Shown here: positions 45,544-53,584 of the stretch, one piece after another
How the letters are laid out: the number at the start of each line of letters is the position of its first letter
Position numbering within the stretch: the first letter of the stretch is position 1
Source: Microbacterium sp. MYb72
Lineage (GTDB): Bacteria > Actinomycetota > Actinomycetes > Actinomycetales > Microbacteriaceae
Length of the DNA stretch: 64,000 nucleotides
Assembly: GCF_002979415.1 (NCBI RefSeq)
Contig: NZ_PCOT01000007.1
Span: 82,997-146,996, forward strand
Direction of reading: 5' to 3'
Made by a program: the position numbers and the translations under genes
Notes under the pieces: model-generated
Databases searched by the model: none
Seen by the model: only the letters and a program-made list of their open reading frames with translations
Told to the model about the DNA's origin: nothing

Positions 45544-45549
45544 CGAGCC

Positions 45550-46287
45550 ATGGTCGATGAAACCCTGGCGCGCTCCTTCGAGGGGATCGGGTCGGAGTAC
45601 GAGAGATACCGACCAGGGTTCCCAGCCGGGGCGGTCGAGCTCCTCGCCCCCGACAGGGTGGGAACGATACTCGACCTCGGTGCGGGCACCGGCAAGTTCA
45701 CCGAACTGCTGATCGGGCGCGCCGATCGTGTGGTCGCCGTCGAGCCGTCGACCGCCATGCTCGACGTGCTGCATGCCAAGCTGCCCGAGGTGACCGCCCT
45801 GAGCGGCACCGCGGAGCGGATTCCGCTGGAGGATGGGGCCGCAGACGCCGTCTCCGTCGCTCAGGCGTTCCACTGGTTCGATCGCGAGCCGGCTTGCGCC
45901 GAGATCACCCGGGTACTCGCTCCCGGAGGCGCGATGGCGCTGATCTGGAACCGCGCCGATCCTGCATGCGCCTGGGACCGTTCGTGCCATCGAATCGTGC
46001 ACCCGGCCGTCGGTGCGTCAGACGACACCACGCGCGCCGCCGCGGAGGAACTTCCCGGATTCCGCTTCGTCCGCGACGAGGAGCTCACCTGGCGGGAGGT
46101 CATCTCACGGGACGACTACATCGGTCGATGGACCACGGTGAGCAGTTTCCTCGTCGCCGATGAGCCGCGACGCGCGGAGATGCTGGCCGACGTCCATCGT
46201 GTGCTCGATGAACATGTCGACACCGCAGGGCGCGCGGAACTCGATCTGCCGCATCTCACGGACGTGTACCTGTACCGTCGCGCCTGA
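45550..46287 (+). CDS. Class I SAM-dependent methyltransferase
   Basis: 245 residues. SAM motif I ILDLGAGTGKFTELL is near 40-54, with VAVEPS as the acidic loop and VAQAFHWFD near 105. The profile is of the UbiE/MenG-like or Methyltransf_11 group, in which the substrate cannot be predicted. It is expressed from its own leaderless promoter. A hairpin follows before map. Confidence 0.85.
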   Translation: MVDETLARSFEGIGSEYERYRPGFPAGAVELLAPDRVGTILDLGAGTGKFTELLIGRADRVVAVEPSTAMLDVLHAKLPEVTALSGTAERIPLEDGAADAVSVAQAFHWFDREPACAEITRVLAPGGAMALIWNRADPACAWDRSCHRIVHPAVGASDDTTRAAAEELPGFRFVRDEELTWREVISRDDYIGRWTTVSSFLVADEPRRAEMLADVHRVLDEHVDTAGRAELDLPHLTDVYLYRRA

Positions 46288-46328
46288 GTGACTGTCCTCT
46301 TCGCCCGAACGACGGCGTGTGGGGGCCC

Positions 46329-46353
46329 GTCGCGTCGTGGAAGCCGACGCGAC
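46329..46353. terminator. Hairpin between the methyltransferase gene and map
   Basis: GTCGCGTCG (46329-46337) pairs perfectly with CGACGCGAC (46345-46353) around a 7-nt loop in the convergent gap. Confidence 0.6.
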
Positions 46354-46365
46354 TCGGCGGCTGAG

Positions 46366-47148
46366 TCAGTCGACGCCGAGGAAGGAGCGGTCGGTGAGGA
46401 TGATCGGACCGTCCTCGGTGACCGCGACGGTGTGCTCCGAGTGCGAACCCCGAGAGCCGTCGACGCTGCGCAGCGTCCAGCCGTCGGGGTCCGTGATCAG
46501 CTCGTCCGTGGTGGCGAGCAGCCACGGCTCCAGTGCGAACACGAGTCCCGCGCGCAGCGGGAAGCCACGACCGGCTCGCCCGTCGTTGGGTACATGCGGG
46601 TCGCCGTGCATGATGCGTCCGACCCCGTGACCGCCGAAATCGGTGTTGATCGAGTAGCCCTCGCCGTGTGACACGGCGGCGATGGCCGCAGAGATGTCGC
46701 CGATGCGGTTGCCGACGACAGCGGCCTGGATCGCCGCGTCCAGCGCGCGCTCCGTGGTCTCGATGAGGCGGAGGTCCTCGTCGCGCGGTGTGCCGACGAC
46801 GAAAGACACCGCCGAATCGGCGACCCAGCCGTCCACGGACACGGCGAAGTCGAGCGACACGAGGTCCCCGTCGCGAATCGTGTAGTCGTGGGGGAGTCCG
46901 TGCAGGACCGCGTCGTTCACCGAGGTGCAGATGACCTTGCCGAACGGACTCGCTCCGAACGAGGGGTGGTAGTCGATGTAGCAGGACTCGGCGCCGGCCT
47001 TGCGGATCATGTCGTGTGCGCGACGGTCGATCGAGAGGAGGTTCGTGCCGACCTTCGTCTCGTCGCGCAGGGTCGCCAGGGTCTCGGCGACGAATCGCCC
47101 GGCTGCGCGCATCTCGTCGATCTCGGCAGGGGTGCGCAGTTCGATCAT
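46366..47148 (-). CDS. map: Methionine aminopeptidase, type I
   Basis: 260 residues. It removes N-terminal Met from nascent proteins. Metal ligands are seen in order: D in VSLDFAVSVDGWVADSAVSF, H in GHGVGRIMH, E in FALEPWLL, and E in HSEHTVAV. The ATG at 47148 follows GAGAGGA. It has no N-terminal SH3-binding extension. In many actinobacteria another map lies by secY/adk, so this may be a second copy. Confidence 0.94.
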   Translation of the reverse strand: MIELRTPAEIDEMRAAGRFVAETLATLRDETKVGTNLLSIDRRAHDMIRKAGAESCYIDYHPSFGASPFGKVICTSVNDAVLHGLPHDYTIRDGDLVSLDFAVSVDGWVADSAVSFVVGTPRDEDLRLIETTERALDAAIQAAVVGNRIGDISAAIAAVSHGEGYSINTDFGGHGVGRIMHGDPHVPNDGRAGRGFPLRAGLVFALEPWLLATTDELITDPDGWTLRSVDGSRGSHSEHTVAVTEDGPIILTDRSFLGVD

Positions 47149-47245
47149 GGGGTGTCCTCTCGTCCACTCCATTCTCCCTGATGCGGCGGCCGCGGAGATC
47201 CGCGCGCTCACAGCGAACACCGGGGTGAGGGTGGGCCGCGCGTCG

Positions 47246-47251
47246 TACGAT
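47246..47251 (+). promoter_or_regulatory. -10 element (TACGAT) of the membrane protein gene
   Basis: TACGAT ends 6 nt before ATG 47258. Confidence 0.55.
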
Positions 47252-47257
47252 CTGAGC

Positions 47258-47746
47258 ATGTGGTTGCGTCAGGCGTTCTTCCGGTGGCTGCTTCCGGCTG
47301 CCTTCCTGCTCCCGCTCTGGCTGGTCATCGGGGGGATCGTCTTCCACGCGGGGTGGGGGATGCTCTGGGTGCTGTTCATCGCGGTGCCCTCGGTCTTCGT
47401 CGGGCAGCTGCTCCTCACGCTGCTCACGCGCTCCCGCCCATCGGTCCGCATCGAGCGGGCGGTGTCCTGGTGGGACGTCGCCGGTTTCACGCTCTGGCAT
47501 GCGCTCACCATCGCGGTCGGCTGCTTCATCGAGGGCGCATTCGGCTGGTTGCTGGCCGGCGCCATCATCGTGGGCATCGCGCTCGTCTGGCTCCAGCTGT
47601 GGCAGCTGTGGAGCGAGGCGAAGGGCAGCGGCGCCCGTCTCCGGGAGACCATCTCGTGGTCGACGGTTCCCGCGCCGGACGAGCCCGCGCCGCAGACCAC
47701 CGTGCACGAGGTCATCGTCGTGCGGGAGACCGACCCCCGCGACTGA
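47258..47746 (+). CDS. Unrecognised small integral membrane protein
   Basis: 162 residues with about four transmembrane helices (roughly 10-30, 34-55, 72-92 and 95-118) and a Pro/Glu-rich cytosolic tail. No family motif is recognised; similar actinobacterial proteins are often loosely called transporter permeases without evidence. It is divergent from map and has its own leaderless promoter. Confidence 0.72.
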   Translation: MWLRQAFFRWLLPAAFLLPLWLVIGGIVFHAGWGMLWVLFIAVPSVFVGQLLLTLLTRSRPSVRIERAVSWWDVAGFTLWHALTIAVGCFIEGAFGWLLAGAIIVGIALVWLQLWQLWSEAKGSGARLRETISWSTVPAPDEPAPQTTVHEVIVVRETDPRD

Positions 47747-47775
47747 TCCTCGTTTTGGCCGCGGCACGCATCCAT

Positions 47776-47792
47776 GGCAGAATGGATGTTTG
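47776..47792 (+). promoter_or_regulatory. rplS promoter element
   Basis: GGCAGAATGGATGTTTG is nearly identical to the element before rpsP. The CAGAAT part is the probable -10. Confidence 0.5.
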
Positions 47793-47808
47793 TGCCGTGA
47801 CCGGTTCT

Positions 47809-47893
47809 GCCTCAGGGGAGCCCGCGGACGCGCAAGCGCCGTACGATGCACATCCGTTCTTGTTCCTTTGAAAACATGCAACCGACCTGAGGC
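47809..47893 (+). promoter_or_regulatory. Structured rplS leader closed by an 8-bp stem
   Basis: GCCTCAGG (47809-47816) pairs with CCTGAGGC (47886-47893) across a 69-nt interior, ending 20 nt before the rplS ATG. A possible autoregulatory ribosomal protein leader. Confidence 0.45.
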
Positions 47894-47913
47894 GAGTGCA
47901 GAAAGAGACGATC

Positions 47914-48261
47914 ATGCAGATCCTCGACGCCGTCGATGCGGCTTCGCTCCGTTCCGACATCCCGGTCTTCAACCCCGGCGACACCGTCAACGTCCACGTG
48001 AACATCACCGAGGGCACCCGCTCTCGCGTCCAGGTCTTCAAGGGCGTCGTCATCGGCCGCCAGGGCGACGGCGTGCGCGAGACCTTCACGGTCCGCAAGA
48101 TCAGCTTCCAGGTGGGCGTCGAGCGCACCTTCCCGGTGCACTCCCCGGTGATCGACCACATCGAGGTCGTCACCCGCGGTGACGTGCGTCGCGCGAAGCT
48201 CTACTACCTCCGCCAGCTGCGCGGCAAGAAGGCGAAGATCAAGGAGAAGCGCGACAACTGA
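47914..48261 (+). CDS. rplS: 50S ribosomal protein L19
   Basis: 115 residues, the usual length, beginning [19 protein letters not shown]. It lies at the 30S-50S interface. The motifs [11 protein letters not shown] and [18 protein letters not shown] are typical. The start was chosen at the ATG rather than a GTG six codons upstream. A T-tailed terminator follows directly, so it is a one-gene unit. Confidence 0.97.
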   Translation: MQILDAVDAASLRSDIPVFNPGDTVNVHVNITEGTRSRVQVFKGVVIGRQGDGVRETFTVRKISFQVGVERTFPVHSPVIDHIEVVTRGDVRRAKLYYLRQLRGKKAKIKEKRDN

Positions 48262-48274
48262 CGCGCAGGTTCTC

Positions 48275-48315
48275 CACAGCACCCCGGGACACGATGTTCC
48301 GGGGTGCTGTGTTTT
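48275..48315 (+). terminator. Intrinsic terminator of rplS
   Basis: A perfect 13-bp stem (48275-48287 with 48299-48311), an 11-nt loop and a TTTT tail: the only classical T-tailed terminator I found in the window. Confidence 0.85.
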
Positions 48316-48379
48316 GCGCCGGATGTGCGACCCTTGGTAGTGCCGTCTCAGAGCGGTGCGAGACTGTGAAGGAACCTTG

Positions 48380-49114
48380 ATGACGACTGAGCCCGCCACC
48401 GCGTCCACGCCACCCGTCAAGCGGCGCCGCGGGTTCCTCATCTTCCTGCGCGACGTCCTGGTGATCGTGCTGATCGCCGCGCTGGTGTCCTTCGTCGTGA
48501 AGACCTTCGTCGTGCGCTCCTTCTACATCCCGTCGGCGTCCATGGAGCAGACGCTCATGGTCAACGACCGCATCCTGGTCGACGAGCTCACCCCGCATTG
48601 GACGGGATACGAGCGCGGTGACGTCGTGGTGTTCAAAGACCCGGGCGGCTGGCTCGACCCGCAGCCGCAGACCCCGGCGGCGCCGCCGCTCGTGCAGGCG
48701 GTGGACTGGGTTCTCAACCTCGTCGGCATCTCCGCGACCGACTCGCAGGATCATCTGGTCAAGAGGATCATCGGGCTCCCCGGCGATCACGTCGTGTGCT
48801 GCAACGCGCTCGGCCAGATCACGATCAACGGCACCCCCATCGACGAGCTCTCCTACCTGAACCTCCCGCAGGGGGACACAGCCGCGTCCAACGCGCCCTT
48901 CGACGTGGTGGTTCCGAAGGATTCCCTCTGGCTGCTGGGAGACAACCGCGATCGCTCGCGCGATTCCCGTGAGCATCAGGATCTCCCGAGCGGAGGCTTC
49001 GTGCCTCTCGCGAACGTCGTGGGCAAGGCGTTCCTCACGACCTGGCCCCTGAACCGCTTCGGGACGATCGACGGCCACCACGACACCTTCAACGGCGTAC
49101 CGGATCCGGAATGA
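48380..49114 (+). CDS. lepB: Signal peptidase I
   Basis: 244 residues, one N-terminal transmembrane helix (about 22-44). It cleaves Sec and Tat signal peptides outside the membrane. The catalytic serine is S54 in PSASMEQTL and the lysine K128 in LVKRIIGLPGD; LLGDNRDRSRDSR is the box E motif. AAGGAA precedes the ATG. The stop overlaps rnhB (ATGA). Confidence 0.95.
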   Translation: MTTEPATASTPPVKRRRGFLIFLRDVLVIVLIAALVSFVVKTFVVRSFYIPSASMEQTLMVNDRILVDELTPHWTGYERGDVVVFKDPGGWLDPQPQTPAAPPLVQAVDWVLNLVGISATDSQDHLVKRIIGLPGDHVVCCNALGQITINGTPIDELSYLNLPQGDTAASNAPFDVVVPKDSLWLLGDNRDRSRDSREHQDLPSGGFVPLANVVGKAFLTTWPLNRFGTIDGHHDTFNGVPDPE

Positions 49115-49770
49115 CCGTCGTCGCGCCCAAGCTCACCCTCGAACGGAAGCTCCTGAGCGAGTGCGAGCTGATCATCTCGCTCGACGAGGTGGGCAGGGGC
49201 GCGCTCGCGGGACCGGTCGCTGTCGGAGCGGCCGTGATGGATGCCGCTGGTGCACGTCGTCGCGTTCCCGAAGGCCTGCGTGATTCGAAGCTCGTCACCG
49301 AGAAGCGTCGTCCGGACGTCGCAGCGCGCGCCGCGGCCTGGGTGCGTGCATCCGGTGTCGGCTGGGCCAGTGCGGCGGAGATCGACGAAGTCGGGATCAT
49401 GAGGGCGCTGGGGCTCGCGGCGTCACGAGCGGTGCAAAGCGTGGTGGATCAGGGCGTCGCTATCGAGAGCGCTCTCGTGCTGCTCGACGGGAACCATGAC
49501 TACGTCTCTCGGGTGCACCCGGTGCCGCTCCGCGTGCGCTCCCAGGTGAAGGCCGACCGCGACTGCGCATCGGTGTCGGCGGCATCGGTGATCGCGAAGG
49601 TCGCGAGAGACACGCACATGGCCGAGCTGCATCTCTCGCATCCTGACTACCAATGGGACAGGAACAAGGGCTATGCCAGCCCCGAGCATCGCGATGCGAT
49701 CCGCGCACGGGGACTGTCTCCTCATCACCGTGCATCGTGGGCGATCACGGACGCTCCCACGCTGTTCTGA
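49111..49770 (+). CDS. rnhB: Ribonuclease HII
   Basis: 219 residues. It removes RNA from RNA-DNA hybrids and single ribonucleotides. Catalytic acids D25 and E26 are in LDEVGRGALAGPV; the third is in LLDGNHDY near 130. KADRDCASVSAASVIAKVARD is the other family motif. It is coupled to lepB by a 4-nt overlap. Confidence 0.95.
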   Translation: MTVVAPKLTLERKLLSECELIISLDEVGRGALAGPVAVGAAVMDAAGARRRVPEGLRDSKLVTEKRRPDVAARAAAWVRASGVGWASAAEIDEVGIMRALGLAASRAVQSVVDQGVAIESALVLLDGNHDYVSRVHPVPLRVRSQVKADRDCASVSAASVIAKVARDTHMAELHLSHPDYQWDRNKGYASPEHRDAIRARGLSPHHRASWAITDAPTLF

Positions 49771-49816
49771 TCCGCGTTCTGAGCGGCTCCGTGCCGCGCG
49801 GTGGTGCGCACGACTC

Positions 49817-49822
49817 TAGGAT
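49817..49822 (+). promoter_or_regulatory. -10 element (TAGGAT) of the DUF2469 gene
   Basis: TAGGAT ends 9 nt before ATG 49832. Confidence 0.5.
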
Positions 49823-49831
49823 GGACACATC

Positions 49832-50158
49832 ATGGATGAGGAAGCATTCGACGACTACGACCGCGAACTCGAGCTGGCGCTGTTCCGCGAGTACCGGGAC
49901 GTCGTCTCCCAGTTCCAGTACGTCGTCGAGACGGAGCGCCGGTTCTACCTGGCGAACGAGGTGAACGTCGTCCGTCGTGACACCGAGCACGACTTCTACT
50001 TCGAGATCTCGATGAGCGATGTCTGGGTGTGGGACATCTACCGCGCTGATCGCTTCGTGAAGGCCGTGCGCGTCCTCACGTTCAAGGACGTCAACGTCGA
50101 AGAGCTGCAGCGTCGTGAGTTCGAGCTTCCGCAGGAGCTCTCCCTCGACGGCGAGTAG
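49832..50158 (+). CDS. DUF2469 family protein
   Basis: 108 residues, highly acidic and aromatic (YDRELELALFREYRDVVSQF, then WVWDIYRADRFVKAV). It matches the actinobacterial DUF2469 family, conserved between rnhB and yraN. Function is unknown; it is soluble and without cysteines. Confidence 0.88.
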   Translation: MDEEAFDDYDRELELALFREYRDVVSQFQYVVETERRFYLANEVNVVRRDTEHDFYFEISMSDVWVWDIYRADRFVKAVRVLTFKDVNVEELQRREFELPQELSLDGE

Positions 50159-50257
50159 CCGTCCCCAAGAGGCGATCCTCGGCGAGTTGTCCACCGATTC
50201 GCGGAATGGTGAGAGCGCGCTCGCGCTCCTCCTGAGGCGGATCGGCAGGCTGTCGAC

Positions 50258-50620
50258 ATGGCAGCGAAAGACGACCTCGGCGCAGCGGGGGAAGAGCGGG
50301 CGACCCGCTATCTGATCGACCACGGGTACGAGATACTCGACCGGAACTGGCGATGTCCGCAGGGCGAGATCGACATCGTCGCCGCGCAGGGCCAGGTGCT
50401 CGCGATCGTCGAGGTCAAGACCCGTCGGTCGACGGCGTTCGGCCATCCGTTCGAGGCGATAGACGCACGAAAACGACGTAGGCTCTGGCAGCTCGCACAT
50501 GCCTGGATGGAGCGGCACTCCGATCAGGTTCGGGGAAGGAAGATCCGGCTCGACGCGATCGGCGTGATCGGACCCGATCCGGATGCCGGACAACTCGAAC
50601 ACCTGAAGGATCTGTCATGA
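50258..50620 (+). CDS. YraN/UPF0102 family nuclease-like protein
   Basis: 120 residues of the restriction-endonuclease-like fold. The putative catalytic GEIDIVA and VEVKTRRS motifs are present. Family members are usually next to comM and dprA, and a DNA-processing role is supposed but unproven. A CAGGCT box lies 6 nt before the ATG. The stop overlaps the comM ATG. Confidence 0.88.
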   Translation: MAAKDDLGAAGEERATRYLIDHGYEILDRNWRCPQGEIDIVAAQGQVLAIVEVKTRRSTAFGHPFEAIDARKRRRLWQLAHAWMERHSDQVRGRKIRLDAIGVIGPDPDAGQLEHLKDLS

Positions 50621-52146
50621 CGACGGCGCGGACCTGGGCGGTCGCGTTGTCGGGGGTCGACGGGCATCTGGTCGAGGTCGAGGCAGACCTCTCGAATCAG
50701 ACGCCGGAGTTCAAGATCATCGGCCTCCCCGACAAGGCCCTGGGTGAGGCGGTCCAGCGCGTCCACAATGCGTGCAAGAACGCGGAGCTCGACCTTCCGC
50801 GCCGACGACTCACCGTGAATCTGTCACCCGCGAGTCTTCCCAAGCACGGATCGGGATTCGACCTGGCGATCGCCGTATCGGCGCTGGCTGCAGGGGGAGC
50901 GGTGCAGCAGAGGTCGATCTCCCGCACGGTGCACATCGGCGAACTCGGCCTGGATGGTCGAGTGAGACCGGTGCCAGGGGTGCTGCCCGCCGTGTTCGCG
51001 GCGGCACGCGCCGGCTTCGACCAGGTGATCGTCCCTCATGCGAATGCCGACGAAGCCCGTCTCGTGCCGGGCATCGATGTGCGTGCCGCTCGCTCGCTGG
51101 CGGAGGTCGCCGTCTGGCACGGAGCAGATGTGGTGGTTCCGGAGGTCGATCCCGTGCCCGCCGCGGCCCCTCCCGTCGACCCCGAGGCTCACGGTGATCT
51201 GGCGGACGTGGTGGGCCAGGACGAAGCGGTGACCGCGCTCATCGTCGCGGCCACTGGAGGCCACCACATGCTGTTGAGCGGTCCTCCCGGCGCGGGAAAG
51301 ACGATGCTCGCCCGAAGACTGCCGGGGATACTCCCGAGGTTGACGGAGGGCGAGGCATTGGAGGTCGCATCGATCAGGTCTCTGACCGGCGGCTCCGTCG
51401 CAGTGCTCGACCACAGAGCTCCGCTGGAGGCACCGCACCACAGCGCATCGGTCACCGCGCTCGTGGGCGGAGGGTCTCGTGCTGTGCGCCCGGGGGCGAT
51501 CGTCCGTGCGCACCGCGGGGTGCTGTTCCTCGACGAGGCGGCGGAGTTCTCCAGAGTCGCGCTGGATGCGTTGAGGCAGCCGCTGGAGTCAGGGAAGATC
51601 GACGTGCACCGCGCCGGCTTCACCGCTCACTTCCCCGCGCGGTTCCAACTGCTCCTCGCGATGAATCCCTGCCCCTGCGGCAACTACGGTGTGCGAGGGG
51701 CGGAATGCGTGTGCCCGTCCATGGCCATTCGACGGTATGCGACGCGACTCTCCGGTCCCCTCCGGGACAGGATCGACATCGATCTGCGCGTGGCGCGCGT
51801 CGCAACCTCGCGGGCGGTGTCCGTTGGGCGATCCGCGCTGTCGTCGGCGGAGGCGCAGCAGCGTGTCGTCGAAGGAAGGGAGCGGGCGGCCGCTCGGCTG
51901 AAGGGCACGCCATGGCGTCTAAACGGCGATGTTCCCGGAACCTGGCTCCGCCAGACATCGCAGCGGATCGATCAGGCTGCACGGGTGCCGTTGGAGCGCG
52001 CTCTGGAACGCGGCGCCCTGACACTTCGAGGGTACGATCGCGTCCTGCGGCTCGCCTGGACCATGGCAGACCTCGAGGGCCGCGAGCGACCAGGGCTCGA
52101 CGAGGTCGGGCGTGCGCTGGTGCTCAAGAGAGGCAGCACGTCGTGA
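50617..52146 (+). CDS. ComM/YifB-family AAA+ ATPase (magnesium chelatase-like)
   Basis: 509 residues. An N-terminal Lon-protease-like domain precedes an AAA+ core with Walker A GPPGAGKT near 223, Walker B VLFLDEAAEF, and the zinc-like CPCGNYGVRGAECVC segment. In Vibrio, ComM is a branch-migration helicase in natural transformation. It is coupled to yraN and dprA by overlaps, forming a competence-like DNA processing operon; whether this organism is transformable is not shown. Confidence 0.9.
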   Translation: MTTARTWAVALSGVDGHLVEVEADLSNQTPEFKIIGLPDKALGEAVQRVHNACKNAELDLPRRRLTVNLSPASLPKHGSGFDLAIAVSALAAGGAVQQRSISRTVHIGELGLDGRVRPVPGVLPAVFAAARAGFDQVIVPHANADEARLVPGIDVRAARSLAEVAVWHGADVVVPEVDPVPAAAPPVDPEAHGDLADVVGQDEAVTALIVAATGGHHMLLSGPPGAGKTMLARRLPGILPRLTEGEALEVASIRSLTGGSVAVLDHRAPLEAPHHSASVTALVGGGSRAVRPGAIVRAHRGVLFLDEAAEFSRVALDALRQPLESGKIDVHRAGFTAHFPARFQLLLAMNPCPCGNYGVRGAECVCPSMAIRRYATRLSGPLRDRIDIDLRVARVATSRAVSVGRSALSSAEAQQRVVEGRERAAARLKGTPWRLNGDVPGTWLRQTSQRIDQAARVPLERALERGALTLRGYDRVLRLAWTMADLEGRERPGLDEVGRALVLKRGSTS

Positions 52147-53321
52147 TGGATGCTCTGCGTCAGGACGAGGCGCTCGTGAAGGCCCTTCGGCGGGCGCGCC
52201 CCGACGATGACATAGCGGAGGTCGCGGCCCGTGTCGCGTGGAATGTCCTCGTCGAACCGGGCGATGCCGTCGCCGGAGCTCTGATCGCGGAACTGGGTGC
52301 AGAGGAGGCGCTCCGATTCGCCTTCGCCGACGACGGGGGCTCCCTCGCGTACCAGGGGCGGTCGCGCGCGCTCAGAGACGCACTCGGCAGATGGCGTCCT
52401 CGTGCCTCTGTAGACGCCGTCCGCAGCGCCGTGACTGACGCGGAGCACGTCGCGGCGACCCTGCTCCTCCCCGGCGACGGCCTCTGGCCTGAGTCCCTCG
52501 ATGACCTCGGGCACCATGCACCGACGATGCTGTGGGTGCGAGGGGATGCTGCCGTCCTCACTGCGTCGCCTCGTGTGTCGATCGTCGGCGCCAGGGCATC
52601 GAGCACCTATGGAGAGTTGCTCGCGTCGGAGTTCGCAGGGGATCTCGCAGCGAGCGGAGTCGTGATCGTCTCGGGCGGCGCGTACGGAATTGACGGAGCG
52701 GCGCATCGGGCAGCGCTCGGTGTCGGCGGGGCGACCGTTGCGCTGCTGGCAGGTGGCGTGGATCGGGCCTATCCGCAGGGACATCAGGAGTTGTTGGGGG
52801 CGATCGCCAGGAGCGGCGCGGTGGTCAGCGAGGTTCCCTGCGGTACGGCGCCGTCCAAGTGGAGATTCCTGAGCAGGAACAGGCTGATCGCGGCGCTCGG
52901 CCGGGCCACAGTGGTCATCGAGGCGGGGTGGAGAAGTGGCTCGCTCAACACGGCCGGGCACGCGGCGTCCCTCGGACGTCCGCTCGGTGCGGTCCCCGGG
53001 CCGGTCACCTCCGCGGCGTCAGCGGGCTGCCATCGTCTGCTTCGCGAGTACGACGCGCGCTGCGTCACGACGACAGCGGAGATCCGAGAACTGTGGGGTG
53101 AGCCCGTTCGCGACCAGAGTGCGAATGTCACCGACCCTGAACTGACGAGGCTGCTCGACGCCCTGCCGACGCGCTCGCGCGCCTCGACGCAGGAGCTCGC
53201 GCGACGGAGCGGTCTGGCGCCCGACAAGGTCACGGCCCTGCTCGGCCTTCTCGAAGTCGAGTCCGTGGTCGACCGCAGAGACAACGGATGGCGGCGCATA
53301 TCGACACGCGACCGGGGATAG
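52146..53321 (+). CDS. dprA: DNA-processing protein DprA
   Basis: 391 residues from the ATG that shares a base with the comM stop (an in-frame GTG is 3 nt earlier). It loads RecA on incoming single-stranded DNA in transformation. The Rossmann core is clear: VSIVGARASSTYG, IVSGGAYGIDGAAHRAAL, GGVDRAYPQGH and SRNRLIAALGRATVVIEA. A C-terminal winged-helix (DprA_WH) follows. The frame is open upstream inside comM. Confidence 0.94.
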   Translation: MDALRQDEALVKALRRARPDDDIAEVAARVAWNVLVEPGDAVAGALIAELGAEEALRFAFADDGGSLAYQGRSRALRDALGRWRPRASVDAVRSAVTDAEHVAATLLLPGDGLWPESLDDLGHHAPTMLWVRGDAAVLTASPRVSIVGARASSTYGELLASEFAGDLAASGVVIVSGGAYGIDGAAHRAALGVGGATVALLAGGVDRAYPQGHQELLGAIARSGAVVSEVPCGTAPSKWRFLSRNRLIAALGRATVVIEAGWRSGSLNTAGHAASLGRPLGAVPGPVTSAASAGCHRLLREYDARCVTTTAEIRELWGEPVRDQSANVTDPELTRLLDALPTRSRASTQELARRSGLAPDKVTALLGLLEVESVVDRRDNGWRRISTRDRG

Positions 53322-53397
53322 GAGGCCTCCGATCGCAGCGATGTGCGCGGCGTGATCTCGAGAGCGCCTCATCTCTGACGGCGTGGACGGCACATCT

Positions 53398-53555
53398 GTC
53401 AGCATCACACCGAAGCGGCGAGGGTTAGCCGTGGTGAGCATCAGGCTGAAGCGGCGGGGTGAGCAGGAGGCTCAAGCGGCGGGGGTGAGCATGAGGCTCA
53501 AGCGGCGCGGTGAGCCGTGGTGAGCATGACGCCGAAGCGGCGAGGCTGAGCGGTG
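53398..53555 (+). repeat. Five-unit imperfect tandem repeat upstream of xerC
   Basis: Units begin near 53398, 53434, 53459, 53485 and 53520 and are 25-36 bp long. Each reads GTGAGCAT followed by a core GCYSAAGCGGCG; some end in GAGCCGTG. The first and fifth contain CCGAAGCGG, which can form a tiny hairpin. The array fills most of the 263-bp gap between dprA and xerC and has no coding potential I trust. Confidence 0.75.
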
Positions 53556-53584
53556 GTGGATGCAGGGCGGGGCAAGCTGTAGTC

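Noticed and set aside
53398..53555. Possible CRISPR array
   Set aside because: Units differ in length and sequence, spacers are not unique, and no cas genes are near.
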